The notes beneath the pieces were generated by a model, which searched no databases, was not told the DNA's origin, and worked only from the letters and a program-made list of their open reading frames with translations. 64,000 nucleotides of DNA from an uncultured Lachnospiraceae bacterium (GTDB lineage Bacteria > Bacillota > Clostridia > Lachnospirales > Lachnospiraceae). A program made the position numbers and the translations under genes. Positions 33,575 to 41,602 of this stretch are shown piece after piece; position 1 is the stretch's first letter; every line of letters begins with the position of its first letter. The stretch is from the NCBI GenBank assembly GCA_910585295.1, contig CAJUDE010000012.1, positions 29,234 to 93,233 on the forward strand, in the 5' to 3' direction.

Positions 33575-33846
33575 ATCAATTTCTTCAACAGGTATTGTCC
33601 AAAATCGGCGATTCCCTGTTTTCCCTGCAACACAAGCACTCCCTCTGCGGCAACAGGTGTATCATCAGAATTATAAAGGATAGCAATTGTCTGTATCGCC
33701 CATTTTTTAACAAGTGATTGGTAATGATTATCTGATAGTCCCAATATTTCATATACTGTTTGAAGCCTGTCCACGTTATAAGCGTTTTTCCCGATAATTC
33801 TAATAATCAACTCATTCACAATGAGGTTTCGACAGTCCTGAATCAT
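33571..33846 (-). CDS. Unrecognised 91-residue right-end gene, in frame with the recombinase in a circle
   Basis: From ATG 33846 it encodes IVNELIIRIIGKNAYNVDRL, QSLVKKWAIQTIAILYNSDD and so on, with no recognised domain. The start lies 12 nt after the TAA that the insertion creates in the host gene, allowing re-initiation. The same frame is open upstream through the attachment core (GTG GTA ACT TTA). If the element circularises at AGTGGTA, the recombinase frame (AAA GTG GTA) would run straight through into this gene, adding about 95 residues to the recombinase. Then this would be the recombinase C-terminus rather than an independent gene. Confidence 0.5.
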   Translation of the reverse strand: MIQDCRNLIVNELIIRIIGKNAYNVDRLQTVYEILGLSDNHYQSLVKKWAIQTIAILYNSDDTPVAAEGVLVLQGKQGIADFGQYLLKKLI

Positions 33847-33857
33847 ACCATATAAAG

Positions 33858-34547
33858 TTACCACTCCGTATATACCCGGTTTAAGGTAAAGGACATAATA
33901 GCCAGGATATTTGCCCGTATGGTGCTGTCTGGCCAAGTAGCATAAATCTCACTGGAAGCTACGTTTTTGATGTAATCTTTATATTTTACATAATAATCCC
34001 CGGCTGTGGAATCCCCGGGCGTCCCATCATGCACCACCACATATTCCGGCACCACCACCCGGCTTAAGACAATCTCGCCGCTCTCATCCACAGGCTTAAT
34101 CTCTGCCTCCGCAATCTTTGGGGGGAAATTCCCAAACAGGGTATTTGCAGGGATTACAATATTTTTCATATCCTGCTCTGACACTTCCAAAGGCTCCATC
34201 CGAACATTCTGCAAGGATAGCTCCCCAGAAAACACATCCACACCCTCAATGCTGACTGGGCGGTATCCATCCGCTTCCACCTCCACCGTATATTCCGCAT
34301 AAGGCTGCGTCGATTGTTCTGGCTCCATGCTGTACTCCAGCGGCGGCGCCGCAAGGGTCAATACCTCCGACTGTCCTTCCGCATCTGTGGTGACCTGCTC
34401 CAATGTGTTCCCTGGATCCCCAGTATAGGAAATAGTTATTTTTGCATTATCCACTGGGATTAGCCCAACAGTGGAAGTCACTTGGATTTTTATCGTACCG
34501 TTGTCCACATGGTTTATCTGCGCTGCTTGTAACTGATGGTTTTGCAT
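33858..34547 (-). pseudogene. 5' part of split SpoIID-like / peptidoglycan-binding protein gene
   Basis: Host gene fragment of 229 codons from ATG 34547 (TTTAGAGGTGCCT upstream). The first ~110 residues are beta-rich carboxypeptidase-regulatory or Ig-like (TIKIQVTSTVGLIPVDNAKI; YAEYTVEVEADGYRPVSIEG). Then VSEQDMKNIVIPANTLFGNF and a SpoIID-like start, YYVKYKDYIKNVASSEIYAT, WPDSTIRANILAIMSFTLNR. It ends VYTEW at a TAA formed by the insert. Promoter and ribosome site are intact, so the truncated protein and element genes behind it can be transcribed. See the 3' part at 25664. Confidence 0.85.
33859..33865. other. Putative attachment site core, right end (attL-like)
   Basis: TACCACT, second copy of the core at 26247-26253. 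Immediately left of it element sequence begins (AACTTTATATGG on the minus strand), to the right is the host frame ending VYTEW. Confidence 0.7.
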
Positions 34548-34748
34548 AGGCACCTCTAAAACTCTGCACTTATTTATAGATTATGTAAAACTGTGCAAAA
34601 GGTTCCTTTCAAAAATCTGGCTTTCGCCCCTCTTCTTAACATAAGGTTTTTCCAATAACCAGGCAGATGGCGCTATACTTTATTTAGGCTGTATTGTATA
34701 ATTACGGTAACCAAATAACCATATTACAACTATCAAAGGAGGAGAACC

Positions 34749-35132
34749 ATGACGATTAGCCACATTGCGCTATATGCTGAAAATTTAGAAAGTGAAAAAG
34801 ATTTTTTTGAAACTTACTTCGGAGGGAAGGCAGGGTGTAAATACCACAATGAACAGACAGGGTTTACATCTTATTTCATCTCCTTCCAGGATGGGGCGAA
34901 GCTGGAGATTATGAACATGCCTGAATCACAAAAATGTGAAAACAATTTTCGGATGATCGGTTATGCGCATCTGGCTTTCCATGCAGGCTCAAAAGAAAAT
35001 GTAGATATGCTGACAGAACAACTAAGGAAAGATGGATTTTTCGTTTTTAGCGAACCAAGGACAACTGGGGATGGATATTACGAGAGCTGTATCGAGGACA
35101 AAGAAGGGAACCGTGTTGAAATTACAATATAA
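34749..35132 (+). CDS. VOC-superfamily (glyoxalase-like) protein
   Basis: A 127-residue metalloenzyme fold of paired beta-alpha-beta-beta-beta units: start ISHIALYAENLESEKDFFET with metal-site His, FRMIGYAHLAFHAGS for the second half, and ending YESCIEDKEGNRVEITI with the Glu ligand. Functions in the family range from glyoxalase to resistance to fosfomycin or bleomycin; nothing here selects one. AAAGGAGGAGAACC before ATG. Monocistronic. Confidence 0.85.
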   Translation: MTISHIALYAENLESEKDFFETYFGGKAGCKYHNEQTGFTSYFISFQDGAKLEIMNMPESQKCENNFRMIGYAHLAFHAGSKENVDMLTEQLRKDGFFVFSEPRTTGDGYYESCIEDKEGNRVEITI

Positions 35133-35270
35133 AGCATAAAAAGGGCGAAAGGCCAAGAATAGGCAAAATGGCCCTATAAAACAGCAGACGCCATTGCCTG
35201 TGGTCCCTTTGCCCGCCAGATTACAGCATTTCCAATAAAAATGCCTGTGCTGGCGCGCATCTGCCTCCCC

Positions 35271-35474
35271 CTATATGTGATATTGTTCCTGGTACATAGA
35301 TTCCAACTGATAGGGGCCAGGGCCGTTTTTTGTAATATATTTCGTGTCCATCTGCAGTTTCCATGCATATAGCACACCGCTGATGCAAACCGCCAGGACT
35401 GCCGCCGCAAACACTACCATGTTCCCCCTCTTCTTCTTACCATTAAAATCTGCAAATTCATCTTTTCTCCGCAT
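35271..35474 (-). CDS. Small single-pass membrane protein
   Basis: A 67-residue protein with a basic N-terminus (MRRKDEFADFNGKKKRGN), one transmembrane helix (MVVFAAAVLAVCISGVLYAW) and an outer tail. ATG 35474 follows GGAAAGGGGAAG. Unrecognised; likely conserved only among relatives. Confidence 0.55.
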   Translation of the reverse strand: MRRKDEFADFNGKKKRGNMVVFAAAVLAVCISGVLYAWKLQMDTKYITKNGPGPYQLESMYQEQYHI

Positions 35475-35634
35475 GTTCTTCCCCTTTCCACAATCTGTTA
35501 GTATATTAGGCTGGCAGAATACTTCCCGTCTTCCTTTCACCCTGATATACTAACATTAGTTTGTGAAAAAATCTTTAATTCCATCCTGTTTTTTTCTTAA
35601 AAAAGTATAAAAGCCCCATTTCCTGAAAGCTTTA

Positions 35635-36699
35635 TTATTTCACTTCCCGGGTCCATCCATATTTATCTTCTTCGCTCCCCCACTGGATCCCAGTAAGGTA
35701 ATTGTATAATTTCTGTGTCAGTTCCCCAATTTTAAAATCATTTACCGTAACTACGTCGTCCCGATAGACAAATTCCCCTACTGGAGAAATCACTGCTGCT
35801 GTCCCGGTGCCAAAGGACTCCTCCAATGTGCCGTCATGCCCGGCCTTCATCAAATCATCTACGGAAAGATGCGTCTCATTCACCTTATATCCCCAGTCTT
35901 TCAAAATATGGATAATAGAATCCCTGGTCACGCCTGCAAGCACAGTCCCTTCAATGGGCGCAGTATAAATCTCACCGCTGATTTTGAACATAATGTTCAT
36001 GGTCCCAACTTCCTCTACATATTTCCGGTGTACGCCATCGAGCCACAATACCTGGGTGCATCCTTTTTCCTCAGCCCTTACCTGCCCTAAAATAGACGCC
36101 GCATAATTGCCGCCGCATTTGGTAAATCCGGTACCGCCTTTTACTGCGCGCACCAATTCGTCTTCCACCAGTATTTTTACTGGGTTAATCCCCTCTGGGT
36201 AATACGCGCCTACCGGGCAGCAAATTACCATAAATTTATAGGAAATTGCCATATGCACTCCCAAAGCTGATTCTGTCGCGAATACAAAAGGACGGATATA
36301 CAGGGATGTTTCCGGTTCTGAGGGAATCCAGTCCTTTTCCACCTTTACCAGCGCCTCTATTGCTTCCACAAACATATCCTCCGGAACCCCTGGCATACAC
36401 AAACGTTCATTGGATGTAACCATACGCTTTGCATTCATTTCTGGACGGAACAATAAAATCCTGCCATCTTTTGTCCGGTATGCCTTCAACCCCTCAAAGG
36501 TTTCCTGTGCATAATGCAGCGTTACGCAGGATGGGCTAATGGACACCGGCCCATAAGGCTCAATCCTTGCGTCATGCCATCCTTTCCCTTTGTCCCAATC
36601 CATCACAAACATATAATCTGTCATATATTTGCCAAACCCCAGGTTCTTCTGGTCTGGCTTTTCCTTTAAAACATCTCTTTTTACAAACTTAATATCCAT
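35635..36699 (-). CDS. ilvE: Branched-chain amino acid aminotransferase
   Basis: A 354-residue class IV PLP aminotransferase that makes Val, Leu and Ile from their keto acids with glutamate. Visible: YMFVMDWDKGKGWHDARIEP, LHYAQETFEGLKAYR, the PLP lysine in GGTGFTKCGGNYAASILGQV, VEEVGTMNIMFKI and GVTRDSIIHILKDWG. Length and motifs fit the long eukaryote-like IlvE subgroup found in Clostridia and Bacillus. ATGGAGGAGATGTT precedes the ATG. The ilvB-ilvN pair lies 2 kb away on the same strand. Confidence 0.95.
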   Translation of the reverse strand: MDIKFVKRDVLKEKPDQKNLGFGKYMTDYMFVMDWDKGKGWHDARIEPYGPVSISPSCVTLHYAQETFEGLKAYRTKDGRILLFRPEMNAKRMVTSNERLCMPGVPEDMFVEAIEALVKVEKDWIPSEPETSLYIRPFVFATESALGVHMAISYKFMVICCPVGAYYPEGINPVKILVEDELVRAVKGGTGFTKCGGNYAASILGQVRAEEKGCTQVLWLDGVHRKYVEEVGTMNIMFKISGEIYTAPIEGTVLAGVTRDSIIHILKDWGYKVNETHLSVDDLMKAGHDGTLEESFGTGTAAVISPVGEFVYRDDVVTVNDFKIGELTQKLYNYLTGIQWGSEEDKYGWTREVK

Positions 36700-36963
36700 A
36701 ACATCTCCTCCATCCTGTTATTTTTCTCAATTATTATACTTTTTTTAACTGCTGTCAAGATTATTCCCATGGCTTATATATTTCATAACTTTAGTTTATA
36801 TAAATATCTATTTCCAATAACTTTTCTGCATATCTGAACCAATGGAAAATGATGTATACTCAAAGTGCATAACTGTTCCGTCAGGCAGCCAGCATAGAAA
36901 GCCGGCCGCCGCCAACAGGCAAAGGCAAAATCTTTCATAAATAACAGCAAAGGAGACTTTATT

Positions 36964-37479
36964 ATGCATCAATTTCAACCGTATCCAATTGACTTATTGG
37001 AATTGAATCCGTTTACCAAGCTGGCAGATGAATGGATGATTATCACCGCCGGTAACCAAGAGAAAGCCAATGGCATGACTGCAAGCTGGGGAGGGATGGG
37101 CGTCCTCTGGGGACAAAACACAGCTTTTATTTTCGTCCGTGAAAACAGGTATACCAAAGAATTTATTGACAACGGGGAATACTTCTCCTGCACCTTTTTT
37201 GACAAAAAATATAAAAACGATTTGAAATATTTTGGCGTTGTGTCCGGCAGGCAGGAGGATAAATTTAAGACCTCTGGAATGACTGTGAACTACAGGGACG
37301 GCATCCCATTTGTAGATGAAGGGAACTTTGTCCTCCTATGCAAAAAAATGGCCGCTGTGCCTATTACGGAAGCCCATTTCCTGAATCCAGAAATCAAGGG
37401 CAAGTGGTACTCTGGCAAAGAGGAAAATAACTTCCATACAATGTATGTAGGGGAGATTGTGGAATTTTTAGCACGGTAG
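36964..37479 (+). CDS. Flavin reductase-like FMN-binding protein
   Basis: A 171-residue protein of the flavin reductase-like/FMN-binding split-barrel group: WMIITAGNQEKANGMTASWG, VLWGQNTAFIFVRENRYTKE and EYFSCTFFDKKYKNDLKYFG. It binds FMN and probably reduces it or acts as a flavoprotein oxidoreductase partner. AAAGGAGACTTTATT precedes ATG. Alone on the plus strand. Confidence 0.85.
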   Translation: MHQFQPYPIDLLELNPFTKLADEWMIITAGNQEKANGMTASWGGMGVLWGQNTAFIFVRENRYTKEFIDNGEYFSCTFFDKKYKNDLKYFGVVSGRQEDKFKTSGMTVNYRDGIPFVDEGNFVLLCKKMAAVPITEAHFLNPEIKGKWYSGKEENNFHTMYVGEIVEFLAR

Positions 37480-37505
37480 GGGATGCCAGTCTGCAATTTT
37501 CAAAA

Positions 37506-37593
37506 TACTTTCACGCTTTCGCGTGACAAGGTGTTTTCTATAAGGGAAACAAGCTGCCCTGCCCTTTGGGATAACCCAAGCGGGAAGGGCAGC
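37506..37593. repeat. Hairpin cluster related to the TTTCCTATAA repeat family
   Basis: 37510-37526 forms TTTCACGC-t-TTCGCGTGA-type hairpin and is followed by TTTTCTATAAG, like the right arm of the repeat at 44714-44779. Then GCTGCCCT (37553-37560) and AGGGCAGC (37586-37593) make a second stem with an inner GGG/CCC pairing. It may end the flavin reductase transcript. Confidence 0.4.
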
Positions 37594-37642
37594 CCATATT
37601 ACTTAGAGTCCCTTTCGTCCTCAAACGGCTGCTTTTATCTGC

Positions 37643-37759
37643 TTAGGATACAACCATAGGGGGCAATATAATCGGCACCTGTCCAGAAGAAGAAGTAATT
37701 TCTGCCATTAACAGAGAAATCCTATTCATTAATTTCTGATCCACAATTTTTCCACTCAC
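37643..37759 (-). CDS. Possible 38-residue coupled peptide
   Basis: A GTG at 37759 overlaps the cysteine hydrolase stop (ATGTGAGTG) and opens a frame encoding SGKIVDQKLMNRISLLMAEI then a Ser/Pro/Ile-rich end, stopping at 37643. Overlap suggests coupling; there is no independent evidence and composition is only mildly coding-like. Confidence 0.3.
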   Translation of the reverse strand: MSGKIVDQKLMNRISLLMAEITSSSGQVPIILPPMVVS

Positions 37760-38277
37760 ATTACCTCAACCTGGCACATTTCCATCGTCTTAAGCGCCGC
37801 CTGATGGGATTCCGGCGTTACCCCTGCACAACAGGAAGGGTCCACCCGGATTATGCACTCTGGCATTGCCGCTTTTAACAACAGCGCATTGCTTACCACG
37901 CAGATATCCGTGCAAAGCCCTGCCAGTTCAATTTCCAAAGGCTCCTTCTGGTTCTCCCGGCTTAATGTTTCCATCAGCTCCAGCGACCCAAACGTGGGTT
38001 TATCTATAATGTGGGAAGGCTCTGCAAGGGCTTCTAAGCCTGGATGCAGCTTCCAGCCCTCTGTGCCTTTGATGCAGTGGGCGACTGGGAGCTTTTTCCC
38101 CTCGGATGTTTCCAGGTAATCTTCTCCATGGGTGTCCCTGGTCATATAAATATCGGCTTTCCTGAAAGACTTCATTTTCTCTTCCACAGGGCCTACAATG
38201 GCCTGGGCTTCCTGCGTCCCAAGGGAACCGTCAATAAAATCCTTCTGCATATCTACAACCACTAATATTTTACGCAT
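37756..38277 (-). CDS. Isochorismatase-family cysteine hydrolase (nicotinamidase-like)
   Basis: A 173-residue hydrolase. Catalytic residues: Asp in VVDMQKDFIDGSL, Lys in VAHCIKGTEGW region, Cys in ELAGLCTDICVVSNALLLK. This is the nicotinamidase/pyrazinamidase-type arrangement, so it may convert nicotinamide to nicotinate for NAD salvage, but the substrate is not certain. ATG 38277 with GGAG 9 nt upstream preferred; ATG 38292 also possible. It begins 18 bp after ilvN and may be on the same transcript. Confidence 0.8.
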   Translation of the reverse strand: MRKILVVVDMQKDFIDGSLGTQEAQAIVGPVEEKMKSFRKADIYMTRDTHGEDYLETSEGKKLPVAHCIKGTEGWKLHPGLEALAEPSHIIDKPTFGSLELMETLSRENQKEPLEIELAGLCTDICVVSNALLLKAAMPECIIRVDPSCCAGVTPESHQAALKTMEMCQVEVM

Positions 38278-38295
38278 ATCTACACACTCCATTCC

Positions 38296-38817
38296 CTATT
38301 TTCTGAAATATTCCGCCCGTCCGCCGCAGGAAGTGCTGATGGATTCAATTGCAACCGCCCCGCCCCGGACAATCTCAATGTTTCGGAACTTGCTTCGCAG
38401 CAAATCAACCAGCTCATTGTTCCGCCGCTCTGTCATCTTACACTCTAACAATACGCTGTCCGTCCCAATGTCCGACACTTCCACATGGAATACTTGCGCA
38501 ATCTGGAACAACTCCGCCTTGTCCGCCACAGAACAGCCCTTTACTTTTGCAAACAGGATCTCTTTCATATGGATGGGCATGTCTGTCAAGTCAATCACCT
38601 TAATGACTTCCACCATTCGGTTCAACTGCTTTTTAATCTGTTCAAATGTAATGTCATCGCTGGTCACGCATATTGTCATCCGAGACACCGTTTCATCCTC
38701 GGTAGTCCCCACCGTAAGGCTCTGTAAGTTATATGCCTTCCCAGAAAAAAGGCCGGATACTTTGGCTAAGACGCCCACCTGGTTCTCCACATACAATGCA
38801 ATCCATCTGTTTTTCAT
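38296..38817 (-). CDS. ilvN: Acetolactate synthase small (regulatory) subunit
   Basis: A 173-residue regulatory subunit. N-terminal ACT domain (RWIALYVENQVGVLAKVSGL, FSGKAYNLQSLTVG) binds valine for feedback inhibition; then TDMPIHMKEILFAKV and the C-terminal ACT-like half (LVDLLRSKFRNIEIVRGGAV). ATG follows GGGAGGGGAATT. Lies 13 bp after ilvB and forms the holoenzyme with it. Confidence 0.93.
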   Translation of the reverse strand: MKNRWIALYVENQVGVLAKVSGLFSGKAYNLQSLTVGTTEDETVSRMTICVTSDDITFEQIKKQLNRMVEVIKVIDLTDMPIHMKEILFAKVKGCSVADKAELFQIAQVFHVEVSDIGTDSVLLECKMTERRNNELVDLLRSKFRNIEIVRGGAVAIESISTSCGGRAEYFRK

Positions 38818-38830
38818 ACAATTCCCCTCC

Positions 38831-40555
38831 CTACTTTAAAATCATTTCTGTCATGGGGTTCCCACCCTTTACCATGGGCAGCACTATTTCCTCGGTAGCT
38901 ACCATAAATTCTATTAAGACAGGGGTATCCATTGCTTTTGCTTTTTCAAATGCCGGCCCAATCTCCTCTTCCTTTTCTACACGCATCCCGCAGGCGCCAT
39001 AGCTTTCTGCCAGCTTTACAAAATCTGGCTCATAAGGCGGGCAGGACGCGCCTGGCCCTTTGCAGTCATTGGGGCAGCCTTTCCTCCGCCGCAGGCAGGT
39101 AGCCTTATAGCGCTTCCCATAAAAAAGCTGCTGCATCTGGCGCACCATGCCCAGATAATAATTGTTCAGGACGCATACAATAACATTAGCCCCTTGCGCC
39201 ATGGCTGTGGCAAACTCCTGGAGGTTCATCTGCATGCCTCCATCCCCGCTGATGCATACAACCGGCTTCTCTGGGCAGGCAATTTTCGCCCCAATTGCCG
39301 CTGGGAACCCAAACCCCATCGTGCCAAGCCCTCCTGAAGTGATAAACTGCTTGTTGCCATCTAACTCTATGTACTGGGCAGCCCACATCTGATGCTGCCC
39401 CACATCCGTAACAATAATCCCTTCTGAGAACTGGCTGTTAATATGCTCCATAATCATTTGGGGGGTCATCCCTTTGTCCCTTCGCATTTCCAGCGGGCTT
39501 TCTTTATCCCATTCCCGAATCTGCTCCAGCCACCCTTCCGTTTCCTGGGGTTCCGCCCACTCCAATAACTTTTCCAACGCCAGGTTGGCATCGGCAACAA
39601 TCGGCACATCCACTACCACATTTCGGGAGATAGCCGCCGTGTCAATATCTACATGGACAATCTGCGCATTTGGCGCAAATTCATTTAAGTCCCCAGTAAT
39701 CCTATCATTAAACCGGGTCCCAATCGAAAACAGCACATCACATTGGCCGACTGCTATATTTGCCGCATATTTCCCATGCATCCCGCTATTCCCAATATAA
39801 TATGGATGGTTTGTCGGTATCGCGCCTTTCCCCATCACTGTAGTGACCACAGGCACTTTTGTTTGCTCCACTAACTGCAGCATCTTTGCATTCGCCCTGG
39901 CAATATTGACGCCCCCTCCAATAAGGAATAATGGTTTTTTTGCAGATTTCAATAACTTATAGCCTTTTTTCAACTGCCCTACATGCACGCTCTCATTTGG
40001 CTTATACCCACGGATAGACACAGATTCCGGGTACAGCGCAGGCCCCAGCCCTGTCTGGATATCCTTGGGCAAGTCAATCAACACAGGCCCAGGCTTCCCG
40101 GTCTTGGCAATATGGAACGCCATCTTTAAAGTCTTCCCCAGTTCCTTACGGTCTTGCACGGTAACGCCATATTTTGTAATGCTTCGGGTCATGCCTACAA
40201 TATCCACCTCCTGGAATGCGTCATTCCCAATCAGGTTCCTAGGCACCTGCCCAGTAATGCATACCAACGGGATATTGTCATAATGGGCGTCTGCAAGGCC
40301 TGTGATAATATTGGTCGCCCCAGGGCCGCTTGTCACAATGCAGACCCCCACTTTCCCAGACGCTTTGGCATACCCCTCCGCCTCATGGATCAGCCCTTGC
40401 TCGTGCCTTGGCAGGACCAGCTCTATTTCTTCATGTTTATATAATTCATCCAAAATGTCCGTTACCATGCCGCCAGGGTAGGCGAACACTGTGTCCACGC
40501 CTTCTTCCAGCAAGGCTTTTACAAATAATTTCCTTCCGGTTATATCCATCGCCAT
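38831..40555 (-). CDS. ilvB: Acetolactate synthase large (catalytic) subunit
   Basis: About 574 residues, a ThDP-dependent enzyme joining two pyruvates, or pyruvate and 2-oxobutyrate. Conserved: VFAYPGGMVTDILDEL with the catalytic Glu in the following ELVLPRHEQGLIHEAEGYAK, FAD-domain IGGGVNIARAN, and ThDP motif ISGDGGMQMNLQEFATAMAQ...CVLNNYYLGMVRQ. Unusual is a 4-Cys stretch near residue 500 (CLRRRKGCPNDCKGPGASC). ATG 40555 has GAGGTG 6 nt upstream. First gene of ilvB-ilvN. Confidence 0.95.
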   Translation of the reverse strand: MAMDITGRKLFVKALLEEGVDTVFAYPGGMVTDILDELYKHEEIELVLPRHEQGLIHEAEGYAKASGKVGVCIVTSGPGATNIITGLADAHYDNIPLVCITGQVPRNLIGNDAFQEVDIVGMTRSITKYGVTVQDRKELGKTLKMAFHIAKTGKPGPVLIDLPKDIQTGLGPALYPESVSIRGYKPNESVHVGQLKKGYKLLKSAKKPLFLIGGGVNIARANAKMLQLVEQTKVPVVTTVMGKGAIPTNHPYYIGNSGMHGKYAANIAVGQCDVLFSIGTRFNDRITGDLNEFAPNAQIVHVDIDTAAISRNVVVDVPIVADANLALEKLLEWAEPQETEGWLEQIREWDKESPLEMRRDKGMTPQMIMEHINSQFSEGIIVTDVGQHQMWAAQYIELDGNKQFITSGGLGTMGFGFPAAIGAKIACPEKPVVCISGDGGMQMNLQEFATAMAQGANVIVCVLNNYYLGMVRQMQQLFYGKRYKATCLRRRKGCPNDCKGPGASCPPYEPDFVKLAESYGACGMRVEKEEEIGPAFEKAKAMDTPVLIEFMVATEEIVLPMVKGGNPMTEMILK

Positions 40556-40645
40556 AACATTCACCTCTACCTTTTTATACTGTATCTGCTCCATTGTAAC
40601 AGAATTTCCCCAATTGGAACAGTGCCATTCTTAACCAAAATATGC

Positions 40646-41590
40646 TTATCCAATATACCCCGTTGCCTTCAATAGGAAAATCCATCCTGTTAGGGTAAAG
40701 GATGCCAGCAGCGTAGTCGCCACCACAACACTGGCGGTAAGCTCCCCATCGTTCCCCATATTTTTGGCCATAATATAGCAGCTTGGAGTCGTTGGGGATG
40801 CCAGCATAATCAAAATCCCTATCAGCTTTTCCCCTGTAAAGCCCATGGAAACAGCCACTGGAAGCAACGCTAAAGGCTGCGCCACCAACTTCAAAAAAGA
40901 AGCTGCCAGCGTAGGCTTTAATTTCGCCAGGGCGCCCTTTCCCTCAAACCCTGCGCCCAATGTGACAAGCGCCAGCGGCGTTGCCATTTGGGAAACATTG
41001 TAAACCGTCTTATTGACAACCACCGGGAAATGGATATGAAAATAAGATACCGTAAGCCCAAGGAAAATACTGATAATAAACGGGTTTTTCAGGATATTCC
41101 AGAAGGCTTCCTTTATTTTCCTTCCCCCTTGCCCCTGCCGCCCTTCAAACGTCAGCACAACCACAGAATAAATATTGTACAACGGCACTGCCCCAACAAT
41201 CATCAAAGGGCCCATTGCCGACTGCCCATAAATATTCTGGATAAACGCAAGGCCCATCACCGCCGCGCTGCTGCGGAAAGACGCCTGCACAAACGCCCCC
41301 GCCATAGATTTATCTTTTAAAAACAATTTCGTGCCGCCCCAGATAACCCAGAAGCAGGCAGAGCTTGCAGCCGCGCAAAACAGTACATATTGTAAGTCAA
41401 ATACTGCCTGGATGTCCACAGACGAGATATCACGGAACAGCAAGCAAGGCAGGGTCACCTGAAAATTAAATTTATTTGCCACCGCCACAAAGCCGCCATC
41501 CAAAATCCCAGCCTGCCTAAGCGCCCAGCCTAACGCCATCACCAGGAAAATTGGGATTGTCACATTTAGGCTAAAAATAAAATTTTCCAT
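40646..41590 (-). CDS. AEC-family (auxin efflux carrier-like) transporter
   Basis: A 314-residue membrane protein with about ten helices in two halves: IFLVMALGWALRQAGILDGG, KFNFQVTLPCLLFRDISSVD, FRSSAAVMGLAFIQNIYGQS and the second-half ASPTTPSCYIMAKNMGNDG. Bacterial members export malate or other small organic acids. It starts 12 bp after folA on the same strand, so the two share a transcript. Substrate not determined. Confidence 0.85.
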   Translation of the reverse strand: MENFIFSLNVTIPIFLVMALGWALRQAGILDGGFVAVANKFNFQVTLPCLLFRDISSVDIQAVFDLQYVLFCAAASSACFWVIWGGTKLFLKDKSMAGAFVQASFRSSAAVMGLAFIQNIYGQSAMGPLMIVGAVPLYNIYSVVVLTFEGRQGQGGRKIKEAFWNILKNPFIISIFLGLTVSYFHIHFPVVVNKTVYNVSQMATPLALVTLGAGFEGKGALAKLKPTLAASFLKLVAQPLALLPVAVSMGFTGEKLIGILIMLASPTTPSCYIMAKNMGNDGELTASVVVATTLLASFTLTGWIFLLKATGYIG

Positions 41591-41602
41591 TCTTTTCCCC
41601 TT

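Larger units (their letters stand above)
26247..33865. mobile_element. 7.6-kb serine-recombinase element inserted in a spore-type gene
   Basis: Boundaries are set by the two TACCACT copies at 26247-26253 and 33859-33865 and by the two halves of one host protein outside them. Inside, base composition drops clearly (AT-rich, with poor use of C/G-ending codons) compared with the flanks. Cargo from left: large serine recombinase, two small overlapping genes, YqiA-like hydrolase, repeats, XRE regulator, frameshifted WYL regulator, second XRE regulator, PIN toxin plus small antitoxin, and two unrecognised genes reading inwards from the right end. No conjugation, capsid or replication genes are recognised, so it is either a small mobilisable element or a skin-like excisable element. 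Confidence 0.85.

Noticed and set aside
26247..33865. Prophage or conjugative element
   Set aside because: No capsid, tail, portal, relaxase, coupling protein or replication initiator genes are recognisable, so it is called only a serine-recombinase element.
33857..33936. Upstream extension of the 91-residue gene to TTG 33936
   Set aside because: These codons are an alternative frame of the host SpoIID-like gene, so the extension is only chance openness; the element part starts at the core.
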